Assembly (NCBI GenBank): GCA_027002405.1
Contig: JALWZT010000343.1
Location: forward strand, 1 to 33,490
Source of the DNA: Anaerolineae bacterium
Lineage (GTDB): Bacteria; Chloroflexota; Anaerolineae; J102
Length of the DNA stretch: 33,490 bases
Reading direction: 5' to 3'
The translations under genes were made by a program, and so were the position numbers. Positions 25,407 to 33,490 of the stretch are shown in pieces. The notes beneath the pieces were generated by a model. The model ran no database searches and was not told the origin of the DNA. It saw only the letters and a program-made list of their open reading frames with translations. The number at the start of each line of letters is the position of its first letter. Position 1 is the first letter of the stretch.

Positions 25407-28400
25407 ATGCAAACCACGCCCGAATTCACCATCCTCGATGACGCCCTCACCTTCCATGATGGTGTGTTCGCACACGCGCTGTTTCTGCTGGATGATCATC
25501 GCACCGGCCAGCGGGTGTACCGGGCGGTGATGCTGAAGGAGCTGGCCTACGTGCCCATCGAGGCGCGGGAGAATCCTGACGTGCTGGGCAAGCAGTGGAT
25601 GGCGGTGCGGGGCCTGTACAACGCGGCCGTCGATTTCTCCTACGTGGCCTTGGGCGCGTTCCAGCCGACACCCCTGGGCGTGGCCCAGTTCTATGGCGCC
25701 CAGGCCGAGGCCCACACGGAAGCCGCGGCCCTGCGAGAGGCGGCCCGGCGCATGGACGCGGTCACGGGGGTGCTCGCCAACTTCCCCCACTCCCGGCTAC
25801 GGGACCCCGACATCGAGCGGGTGCAGCTCCTGCTGGAGCGGATGCGCTCGTTGCCCCACATCCTGGCCATCCTGGGGCATCCCGACCCGCGGCAGGCGGA
25901 GAAGGGCATGGGGCGAGACGGCAGCCTGGGCGCGCAGGATGAGGAGCTGGCCAGCCAGCAGGGGGAGATGCTGCTGCGGGGCCTGGCCAAGCTGCGAAGC
26001 GATTTCGTGTTCGCGGTGACCGCGGCCCACATCGCCCGCGGGGATTTGTCCAAAGCGCTGGTGAAGATGGCGCGGGTGGCGAGCCAGGTGGCCTCGCGGC
26101 AGCGGGGCGCGATCAACGCGGCCTTCTCCATGGCCATTCCCCTGGCCGCGGCGCTCTCCAACAGTTATGCTGCGCAGCACAGCCAATCCCACGGGCTGGC
26201 GCACTCCCACGCGGATGGCGTGAGCGAGGGCTGGGGCGCGGGGGAGAGCCGCAGTTGGGGGCACAGCGTGTCCCACGGGGAGACGCGGGGCGAGGCGGTT
26301 ACCGAGAGCGTGGCCGTGACCGATGGCGTGGCCCATTCGCAGATGCACGGGATCAGCCACGGGGTGGCGGACAGCTCGACGTGGGGGCATACGGATTCGA
26401 CCGCGCACACCAGCAGTCACGGGCATTCTGTATCCCAGAGCCAGGGGACGAGCTGGAGCCAGGCACACACCGAGGGCGTGGCGCACGGGACGAGTCATAC
26501 GTCGGGCACCAGCCACAGCGTGTCGGATGGCACGTCCACCAACTGGTCACAGGGACACACCACGGGCACGAGTCAGAGCACGTCGCACACCAGCGGCTCC
26601 AGCTGGAGCACGGGCCAGAGCTCGGGGGTGTCGGGTAGCGAATCGTCGGGCTGGAGCCAGAGCGCCAGCGCCGGGCAGTCGGGGAGCGTGAGCCAGGGCA
26701 GCAACTGGAGCGCGTCCCACAGCCAAAACGTCTCCGCGGGCTACGGCGTGGCCCAGAGCGAGAGCGTGGGCGTGAACCAGTCCGCGTCCGCCAGCGTGAG
26801 CCAATCCGCGGCCCACACGGACACGGCGTCGAATACGCTGGGAGCCAACGCCAATGTGGGGGCCAGCGTCTCGGGCAACCTGTCCACCGGCGCCATCCCC
26901 GGCGGCAATCTCGGCGGGGGCCTGGAGACGGGCGTGGGCGTGTCGGGCAGCCACAGTTGGGGCAGTGCGGACTCCACGGCCAGTAGCGCCTCGCAGAGCG
27001 CAGGCATCGCCGTGAGCCAGGGCGCGGCCGCATCCCAAAGCGCCAGCGTGGGGGTGAGCGAAGGAACGTCCCAATCGGTGGGAGGCAGCGCTTCCACGAC
27101 CAGTGGCTGGAGCGCGTCCCAGAGCGCGGGCGTATCGGGGAGTCAGAGCAGCGGCTGGAACCAGGGAGTGAGCAGCTCGCAAGGGGGCTTTTCCAGCGAT
27201 TCTCACAGCAGCGGCTCTTTCTCAAGTCAGTCGAGTTCGGTGGGAGGAGGCACCTCCCACGTGGTCAGCAACGGCTCTTTCAACTCCACCTCGAACAGCA
27301 CGGTGCATTCCTCCTCGGACACGACCTCGCACGGCGGGTTTGCCTCCACCACCCGCGGGGAGAGCTGGGGAACCGCGGATACCGTAGGCAGTGCCGACAG
27401 CATTGGCGGCGGACACACGGTGTCCTCGGGAACCAGCCAGGCCTGGGGCGTGACCCGATCCCATTCGGTGACCCGCGGCCAGGCGCACACCGTCTCGCGG
27501 GCGGAGAGCATCGGCGAGAGTTTCTCGGAGGGACGGGCCGTGACTCGCTCGCACCAGACCGCCCGCTCCCACAGCGAGGGGCAGGCCGCGAGCCGGGCCA
27601 TCGCCCTGGGCGGAGGTCGAGCCTTCATGGGCGGGCTCTCCGCAGGCATCATCCCCGGCTTCTCGGTGGGGCGCTCCTGGCAGACCGAGGATCACGTGGC
27701 CATGCGCCTGACCGAGATCGTCAACGGATTGCAGAGTCTTTTGAATCATGCCACCGCGGAGGGGGGCTTTCTCACCAGCGCCATGCTCCTGGTGGACGCG
27801 AAGGGCGCGGCCGCGGCCGAATCCCTGGTGCCCCAGGCCTTTCACGGCCCCAACGCGCCCACGCCCGTGATGACGGTGATGGCGGGGGAGGTCCTGCGGC
27901 CCCACGTCCTGGCCCTGCGCCCTTCCCTGGACCGGGCCGCGTCCGCCCCCTTCGACGTGGGCCTGTGGACGCGCTGGGGCACGTTGCACACGCCGGAGAT
28001 GGTGGCGGCCCTGACCGCGCCCAATCTCTTCGAGGAGGGCTTGGCCGTGACCGTTCAGGAGCGCATCCCCGCCGGCCTCGCCTTCTATCCCGACGCCTCG
28101 GGCGACGTGACGCTGGGGCATCAGGTCTCGCCCGAGACAGGCGACCTCACCGCCGTGCCCCTGAAACTGAGCCGGGAGCGGCATTTCCACACCGCGTTCA
28201 TCGGCGACACCGGCTACGGCAAGTCGGTGGCCGCGGTGCGCCTGGCCCTGGAGACCACCGTCAAATGGAAGATGCGCACCCTGGTGCTCGATTTCGGCGC
28301 AGGCTGGCGACAATTGCTGAATGCGCCTGGCCTGGATGGGCGGGTGGATATCCGCCAGCTTTCGCCGGGCGGGGTGCGGCCCCTGCGCTGGAATCCCTTG

Positions 28401-29459
28401 CAGATCGGGCGGCACATCCTGCCCGAGGTGCAGTGGCGCGCGTTCTGCGATATCTTCGGCGCGGTGGCGCGGCTGGGTGTGCGGCGACAGGTGGCGGAGC
28501 TGCGGGAGGCCCTGCGTCGCGTCTATCTGGCCGCAGGCGTGCTGGTGGATGACCCGGAGTTGCCGGGCGAGTGGGCGGTGGTGCGAAAGGGCGAAGGCGC
28601 GACCGTGGGCGTTCCCCTGGCCGATCTCCCGCCCGATGAGCGCCAGCGCATCGCGGTGCAGCGGTCGAAGACCGTGGGCCTGGCCGAGCTGTATGCCGAA
28701 ATCGAGAACAAACTCAGTCTGATTCCGCCGCGGGACACGATGCTGCGGGGCGTACTGGAGGGCATCCTGTTTCGACTGCATCCCCTGGTGCAGGGCGCAG
28801 CCGCCAGGCAGTATGCCGCAGGCCCGGATGCGGTGGATATCAATGAGGTGGCGCCGGGCGGTTGGGGCGTGGCTATTTTGGAGGGCGGCGCGTTCCTGGA
28901 CGAGTTCTCCAAGGCGTTTCTGCTGGGCTGGACCGCCTGGCATATCTACAACGACGCGGTGGTGCAGCGCATGCGGCGGGCGCGATCGGAGCCTGCGCAC
29001 ATCCAGATCGTGTTCGAGGAGGCCAACAAGATTTTGTCGGGCGTGGACGCGGGCGAGGAGGAGGGCGGGGCCGCGTCCACCGCGGAGCAGTTCGCGGCCA
29101 TGTGGCGGGACTCCCGCAAGTATGGCATCTGGCTGCATCTCATCACGCAGTCGCCCTCGCTGATCCCGCCCGGCATCCTGTCGTCGTGCAACAATGTGTT
29201 TGCGGGCCAGGTCAAGAACCGGCGGGACCAGGACGTGGTCATCGGCATGCTGCACAAGTCGCCGGTGGGCTTCACGGATGAGGTGTGGCGGCGGTTCCTG
29301 GCGTCGCTGCCCGTGGCCCGATCTGTGGTCAAGCTGGGCTACGCCTTCGACCGGGCGCTGCTGGAGCCGGTCTACGTGCAGCCCCTCATCGTGCGGGCGC
29401 GGGAGCCGGATGATGAGGAGATCGTGGAGAGATTGGGACGCGGAGGGAGTGTTCAGTGA
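25407..29459 (+). CDS. VirB4/TraC-like (HerA/FtsK superfamily) ATPase with large Ser/Gly/His-rich insert (1350 aa)
   Basis: Walker A HTAFIGDTGYGKSVAAVRLALE; Walker B-like HIQIVFEEANKILSG; GIWLHLITQSPSLIPPGILSSCNNVFAGQVKNRRD; low-complexity insert between N-terminal region and ATPase. Confidence 0.8.
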   Translation: MQTTPEFTILDDALTFHDGVFAHALFLLDDHRTGQRVYRAVMLKELAYVPIEARENPDVLGKQWMAVRGLYNAAVDFSYVALGAFQPTPLGVAQFYGAQAEAHTEAAALREAARRMDAVTGVLANFPHSRLRDPDIERVQLLLERMRSLPHILAILGHPDPRQAEKGMGRDGSLGAQDEELASQQGEMLLRGLAKLRSDFVFAVTAAHIARGDLSKALVKMARVASQVASRQRGAINAAFSMAIPLAAALSNSYAAQHSQSHGLAHSHADGVSEGWGAGESRSWGHSVSHGETRGEAVTESVAVTDGVAHSQMHGISHGVADSSTWGHTDSTAHTSSHGHSVSQSQGTSWSQAHTEGVAHGTSHTSGTSHSVSDGTSTNWSQGHTTGTSQSTSHTSGSSWSTGQSSGVSGSESSGWSQSASAGQSGSVSQGSNWSASHSQNVSAGYGVAQSESVGVNQSASASVSQSAAHTDTASNTLGANANVGASVSGNLSTGAIPGGNLGGGLETGVGVSGSHSWGSADSTASSASQSAGIAVSQGAAASQSASVGVSEGTSQSVGGSASTTSGWSASQSAGVSGSQSSGWNQGVSSSQGGFSSDSHSSGSFSSQSSSVGGGTSHVVSNGSFNSTSNSTVHSSSDTTSHGGFASTTRGESWGTADTVGSADSIGGGHTVSSGTSQAWGVTRSHSVTRGQAHTVSRAESIGESFSEGRAVTRSHQTARSHSEGQAASRAIALGGGRAFMGGLSAGIIPGFSVGRSWQTEDHVAMRLTEIVNGLQSLLNHATAEGGFLTSAMLLVDAKGAAAAESLVPQAFHGPNAPTPVMTVMAGEVLRPHVLALRPSLDRAASAPFDVGLWTRWGTLHTPEMVAALTAPNLFEEGLAVTVQERIPAGLAFYPDASGDVTLGHQVSPETGDLTAVPLKLSRERHFHTAFIGDTGYGKSVAAVRLALETTVKWKMRTLVLDFGAGWRQLLNAPGLDGRVDIRQLSPGGVRPLRWNPLQIGRHILPEVQWRAFCDIFGAVARLGVRRQVAELREALRRVYLAAGVLVDDPELPGEWAVVRKGEGATVGVPLADLPPDERQRIAVQRSKTVGLAELYAEIENKLSLIPPRDTMLRGVLEGILFRLHPLVQGAAARQYAAGPDAVDINEVAPGGWGVAILEGGAFLDEFSKAFLLGWTAWHIYNDAVVQRMRRARSEPAHIQIVFEEANKILSGVDAGEEEGGAASTAEQFAAMWRDSRKYGIWLHLITQSPSLIPPGILSSCNNVFAGQVKNRRDQDVVIGMLHKSPVGFTDEVWRRFLASLPVARSVVKLGYAFDRALLEPVYVQPLIVRAREPDDEEIVERLGRGGSVQ
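26170..27640 (+). repeat. Coding low-complexity region (about 490 aa), S/G/H/Q/W/T-rich pseudo-repeats within the ATPase gene
   Basis: SHTSGTSHSVSDGTSTNWSQGHTTGTSQSTSHTSGSSWSTGQSSGVSGSESSGWSQSAS and similar. Confidence 0.85.
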
Positions 29460-29475
29460 GTCAGTGTTCAGTTTT

Positions 29476-29541
29476 CAGTGGACGATGGACGACAGACGAT
29501 GCTGAACGAAATCGTCTTCCGTCCATGGTCAATCGCCCAAA
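29476..29541. repeat. Second copy of heptad-periodic palindromic repeat
   Basis: gacgatg/gacgaca/gacgatg ... tcgtctt/ccgtcca/tggtcaa/tcgccca; same pattern as 21938-21996. Confidence 0.55.
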
Positions 29542-29547
29542 CAGCTT

Positions 29548-30123
29548 ATGAAACCCAGGCATTTTCTACCCCTCACCCTTTTCATCATCGCCGTGACGTT
29601 GATGGCCGCAATCGCTCTTCGCCACGCGCCCATGCCCGCGCTGCCCGTCATCGCCCAAACGACGCCGCTGCCCACTGTTACGCCTACCGCTACCCCAACG
29701 CCTGGCTGGTGGGATGAGGCCGATTTCGCCACGCCGACGCTGCCGACGCTGCCGGGCGTGAAGAAGCCTGCCTTCTCGGGCGGCGTGGGCGGGCAGGAGC
29801 CGGGTCAGCCTGTGCCCTTTACGACGCTCTCCTGCCCCACCGCGGGCGCGAAGATCACCGAGATTCGCACCGCGGGCGGGCCGTGGTGGCATATCTTCGG
29901 CGTGGCCGATATCCCGGAGCTGTGGTATTGGAAGGCGGAGGCGTCGGTGGATGGGGAGCACTGGGCCATGCTCTATCGGAGCGAGCGGGCGGCCTCGGGC
30001 CTGCTGCTGCGCCTGAACCTGACGACTGTGCCGGGCGGGCCACTGCTCCTCCGCCTGACAGCGGTGGACCGGACGGGGAATTATCCCGGGCCGTGTGTGG
30101 TGCGGGCAGAAAATAAAAGTTGA
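29548..30123 (+). CDS. Exported hypothetical protein (191 aa)
   Basis: Signal/anchor LPLTLFIIAVTLMAAIAL and TPLPTVTPTATPTPGWW linker. Confidence 0.6.
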   Translation: MKPRHFLPLTLFIIAVTLMAAIALRHAPMPALPVIAQTTPLPTVTPTATPTPGWWDEADFATPTLPTLPGVKKPAFSGGVGGQEPGQPVPFTTLSCPTAGAKITEIRTAGGPWWHIFGVADIPELWYWKAEASVDGEHWAMLYRSERAASGLLLRLNLTTVPGGPLLLRLTAVDRTGNYPGPCVVRAENKS

Positions 30124-30507
30124 TTACGTGGCAATCTTCGTGAGGGTTTCCTGAGGATAGGACGTTCAATCATCTAAATGCGGTTATTGCCCAAATTTCG
30201 AGAGAAGTCACCACACCGGGGCTGGTTGTCCGGTTTGAGGCCAAGGTGATAAACTGAGGTTTGGGCGGCGAAATTGGCGCATGGTCTGGCAAATCGGCAA
30301 TCGGTCGGGACCACTTGTCGGCAGACAGGCGCTCAGCTCCCACTACATTTTTACAATTTACCCACCAACGTGCTATTTCTCGCGCGGGGCCGTGGCTCGG
30401 ACGTTTTGCGCATTCATTGCCAACACTGCACTCTGGCAGGACTGACTACCCCTTGCCTGTCAAGCAGCGCGGCTTCGGCTTCGAAAATTAGACGAAAGAG
30501 AGACATT

Positions 30508-31434
30508 TTGAAACAGCGTGATTATAGCAAGCAATCGAAAAAACTTCTGTTTACCACCTTCAACTGCGCAAAATCGCAACTAATTCCGTTGCAAACCATG
30601 CAGGAAATGCGTAATGACGATTTGATCATGGCATTGACTGGTCTTGCCGGCGGTATTTTGAATAATGGTTCAACCTGCGGTGTTGTGATTGGTGGCGCGA
30701 TTAGTTCCGCTATGATCAGGGACAAAGAATTGGGCGGTCAGTGGACGCTCGAAGATGAAATTCAACTCCTGGATGAGATCAGGAGGGATGTCACCTGGTT
30801 TGAGGATCGCTTTGGCACTTCGTTATGCCGTGAAAGAGCAGGACTCAATTATGAAAGAATCACGGTGCTTGGATTGCTTAATCCCCGAAAGGCCAAGGGA
30901 TGCGTTGCCCGGGCCGGGGCGAACATGACCTATTTCGTAGAAAAATATGAGAATGCAGAGCAAGCCAGGGACAATCTCCCCATGCACGAATTTCACAAGC
31001 ACCCAGCGGAAGCCGCCGAACATTGCGCCCCCAAAATACTCAGGGAGATCCGAGATAAAACCGGAATTGGCAACGACTCACTGGAACAAATCTCTGTCGC
31101 TTTGGATGGTGGCCTGGGATTATCCGGAGGCGGATGCGGCGCTCTTTCAGGGGCGCTTATGGCGCTGGGTCTCAAGTATGCTCTGGATCCCCAAAAAACA
31201 GACCCCCGCAAACTGAGAAATATCTACAGAGCGATGGATTCCGAGTTCTTCAGGATGGCCAAAATCCTGGTCAGTGCGTTTATCGAAGAATTCGAGTATA
31301 TTGAGTGTTCGAGGATTACGGCCCGAAAATTCAACGACTGGGGTGAATTCAGTAAATTCAGAAATACATCCTCCTGTGATGCAATCAATCAATTCCTCGT
31401 CGATAAAACGGTTGAGATTATCAATGACCGGTAA
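30508..31434 (+). CDS. C_GCAxxG_C_C-like family protein
   Basis: TTG start preceded by [35 protein letters not shown] matches the GCAxxG-type motif; N-terminal [28 protein letters not shown] is a second related motif. Confidence 0.55.
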   Translation: MKQRDYSKQSKKLLFTTFNCAKSQLIPLQTMQEMRNDDLIMALTGLAGGILNNGSTCGVVIGGAISSAMIRDKELGGQWTLEDEIQLLDEIRRDVTWFEDRFGTSLCRERAGLNYERITVLGLLNPRKAKGCVARAGANMTYFVEKYENAEQARDNLPMHEFHKHPAEAAEHCAPKILREIRDKTGIGNDSLEQISVALDGGLGLSGGGCGALSGALMALGLKYALDPQKTDPRKLRNIYRAMDSEFFRMAKILVSAFIEEFEYIECSRITARKFNDWGEFSKFRNTSSCDAINQFLVDKTVEIINDR

Positions 31435-31765
31435 ACTGGGTGTAGATCATGGTGGTGCGGACGTCTTTGTGGCTGAGGAGTTCCTGGACGGTGCGGATGT
31501 CGTAGCCGGCTTCGAGGAGATGGGTGGCGAAAGAGTGACGGTAGATGTGAAGGGAGACGCGTTTGGGGATGTCCGCGCGTTTGGCGGCATACCGCAAGGC
31601 TTTTTGCACCACGCTGGGATCGAGATGGTGGCGGTGCCGGACACCGGAGCGGGGATCGGCTGAGATGCGGGTGGCGGGAAAGACCCATTGTCTGCACCAT
31701 TCACGAGCGGCATCGAGGTATTTGCGGGCAAGGGTGTCTTTCACTTGCATTGTCATTCCAATCAT
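31421..31765 (-). pseudogene. intI: Truncated integron-type integrase (IntI C-terminal fragment)
   Basis: [38 protein letters not shown] (IntI-specific insertion region) and [38 protein letters not shown] (HxxR...Y); N-terminal domain and first Arg box absent. Confidence 0.8.
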
Positions 31766-32272
31766 ACAAACCTTCGAAAAAGGTAAAAATGCCTTGCTGC
31801 TTTAAATGCAACACTTATCATATCAGGGAATGCCCCAAAGAAACATCAACTGAATAGCTCGCACTTCTTCAGCCGTCGAGAATTTCTTCATCATGACCTT
31901 GAAGCCATGTCTACTGGATGTTCCTACTTACCTGCCAAAAATTGTACAGAATTTGAACGTAGCGTAAATATGTTCCTAGTTATCCTAGATCTCAAGTGTC
32001 CAATCCACGGCAGGGGATGAGTCCATCCGGCGAAGTCATAATTTCCTAGTAGGGGTTCACGCTCCATAGTTAAGAGCTGATCAACTTATTGAAGGTCGAA
32101 ATCAATCTGATTGACGGGCGAGTTGTGCAGGCGGGCCGGGCGTTGTAGAATGGAATGAACGATGACGATGATCCGCAGCTGTGAGCGGCGTCCTCTCGGG
32201 TGGCGGGCGTGACCAGTCTGCCGGCCTTTCCAGCATCTTTCTTCACCCCACCATCATCATCCAACCCCGGCG

Positions 32273-32403
32273 GCGCTAACATTTGCGTGCAGGGGATAGG
32301 CTCCCGCCCGCGGTTCCAGCCCGCGCCTGCGGGTACTGCCACGACTCGGGCCTCGATCCTTGGCCGGAAGTGCCGTCTGCGCCTGACGCGGGCCGTTAAG
32401 TGC
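32273..32403. other. attC-like recombination site
   Basis: Begins GCGCTAAC and ends GTTAAGT (GTTRRRY); inner arms TTTGCGTGCAGG and CCTGACGCGGG are complementary with one extra base; 12 nt upstream of the next ORF. Confidence 0.5.
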
Positions 32404-32415
32404 GAGGAATCGACT

Positions 32416-33084
32416 ATGACTCAAAGATTACAAGACAACGAACTGAGCAGAGAAGTTGTTGCCCAATACCTGGTATCAGAATTAGAAATGTTACATCAAC
32501 GCGCTGAAGCGAGTGAGCAGTTTGTCGCAAACAAAACTAACTTTTTTGTTGCGCTTACTACAGCAATCGTTGGTGGATTATTATTTCTTTTCAAAGAACA
32601 CGCCGATGAAAGCACGACCATCTTAGTTGTTGTCTTTGCATTGGGCTTTCTGCTGGTCATGGGATGGGTGGTGTTCAAGCAAAGTGTAGATATGGTAGCA
32701 TCTGCTGCTATTTATTACCGTAGAGCAGGCCGGATTCGGCAATGGTTTGTAGATAATGCTCCTACCGTAGAGAAATATATACCTTTTACCGTTACAGATG
32801 AAAGACCACCTCTATACGTGCCCCATGCTCCACTGCGGGATTTCAATACCATAGTGGCGAGTTTGAACGCTGGTTTGGTATCAATTTTGGCGGGATATCT
32901 GTTTTTTATTTCATCACAAACGAGACTTTCCCCAATTTCACGGACAAGGCTAGTTGTGGTGCTTGCGGGAAGTTTATTCGTGATAATGTTTTATGTACAA
33001 TTCAGGATTTATAAGAATCATTTAATGGCAAAGGAAAAAAGCGAAAAAGAACAAGGGAAGGTGCATTTCCCGCGCCCGAACTAG
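32416..33084 (+). CDS. Multi-TM hypothetical protein, candidate integron cassette gene, paralog of 23775-24425
   Basis: ORF right after the attC-like site; shares AGRIRxWFV...EKYIxFxxTDE with the other ORF. Confidence 0.7.
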   Translation: MTQRLQDNELSREVVAQYLVSELEMLHQRAEASEQFVANKTNFFVALTTAIVGGLLFLFKEHADESTTILVVVFALGFLLVMGWVVFKQSVDMVASAAIYYRRAGRIRQWFVDNAPTVEKYIPFTVTDERPPLYVPHAPLRDFNTIVASLNAGLVSILAGYLFFISSQTRLSPISRTRLVVVLAGSLFVIMFYVQFRIYKNHLMAKEKSEKEQGKVHFPRPN

Positions 33085-33095
33085 TGTTTCATTGC

Positions 33096-33201
33096 GCCTA
33101 ACTCCGACTACGGCGGAAAGCGGGCGCTATGAGCCAAGATTGGTTATGGTTTATACTGCACTAGAGCAAACCCGCCGCTGCGCCTGAGCCCCTCATTGGG
33201 C
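33096..33201. other. Degenerate attC-like site
   Basis: Begins GCCTAAC (RYYYAAC) 12 nt after the ORF stop; ends ATTGGGC (one mismatch to GTTRRRY). Confidence 0.25.
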
Positions 33202-33230
33202 GGAATAGTGGACTTCTAAAGGGTGTTCAT

Positions 33231-33490
33231 ATGCAAAAAATCTTTCGGCTATTTTTAGATAAGTGGCTTTCTTCCCGGACCCTCGCTGTAGGTTTATTGA
33301 TTATTGCTATAGGTTTGGTAGTGGGAAGCAAAGTGAACAGGAATAGTATAGTTCAAGACTATATTCCAAATATTGTTACTGAGATTATTAGCATTGCTGT
33401 TACTGTTTTGATAATTGATTCTCTAAATGAAAGACGTTCACGGAAAGAATTAAAAGACCGCTTGAAGAGGCAAATATGGAGTAAAGATCA
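33231..33490 (+). CDS. Partial ORF, small two-TM membrane protein running off the window
   Basis: MQKIFRLFLDKWLSSRTLAVGLLIIAIGLVVGSKVNRNSIVQDYIPNIVTEIISIAVTVLIIDSLNERRSRKELKDRLKRQIWSKD (open at window end; not in the supplied ORF list). Confidence 0.55.
   Translation, partial: MQKIFRLFLDKWLSSRTLAVGLLIIAIGLVVGSKVNRNSIVQDYIPNIVTEIISIAVTVLIIDSLNERRSRKELKDRLKRQIWSKD

Noticed and set aside
27222-29255. 677-aa minus-strand ORF (and other long antisense ORFs over 25.4-29.4 kb)
   Set aside because: Lies antisense to the ATPase gene in high-GC sequence; composition is low-complexity His/Gln/Arg/Gly without recognisable motifs, so it is a reading-frame artefact.
1-33490. CRISPR arrays, tRNA and rRNA genes
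   Set aside because: No regularly spaced repeat/spacer array and no tRNA or rRNA-like sequence recognised by eye; a tRNAscan/Rfam run would be needed to be certain.

Overview
The window has three parts. (1) Positions 154-15964, minus strand: one tightly packed run of eight genes with 4-35 nt overlaps or gaps of about 30 nt or less. In transcription order: helicase with a C-terminal PD-(D/E)XK-like region (type III Res-like), Mod-like N6-adenine methyltransferase, a 675-aa protein of unknown family with two C-terminal TM segments, a DrmMII-like cytosine-C5 methyltransferase, an HhH-GPD/4Fe-4S glycosylase of the MutY/Nth/Mig class, DrmA-like helicase, DrmB-like DUF1998 protein, and a truncated DrmC-like PLD protein. 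This looks like a class-2-type DISARM core fused operonically with a type III-like R-M pair, a mismatch glycosylase and a membrane protein, and it is the best candidate for an undescribed defence configuration. (2) About 16.2-30.1 kb: a mobile or accessory module with a tyrosine recombinase, a tandem HTH regulator, a DUF433/DUF5615 toxin-antitoxin pair, a DUF3800 protein, several exported or membrane proteins, and a 1350-aa VirB4/TraC-like ATPase interrupted by about 490 aa of Ser/Gly/His/Gln-rich repeats. It carries duplicated promoter plus terminator leaders and heptad-periodic palindromes. (3) About 30.5-33.5 kb: a C_GCAxxG_C_C-like protein, then an integron remnant (truncated IntI-type integrase on the minus strand, attC-like palindromes and membrane-protein cassette ORFs on the plus strand). 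One cassette ORF is a paralog of a membrane protein inside module 2. All assignments come from reading motifs by eye. No database search was run. Proline/threonine linkers and heptad repeats are suggestive of Chloroflexota, but the taxon is only a guess.
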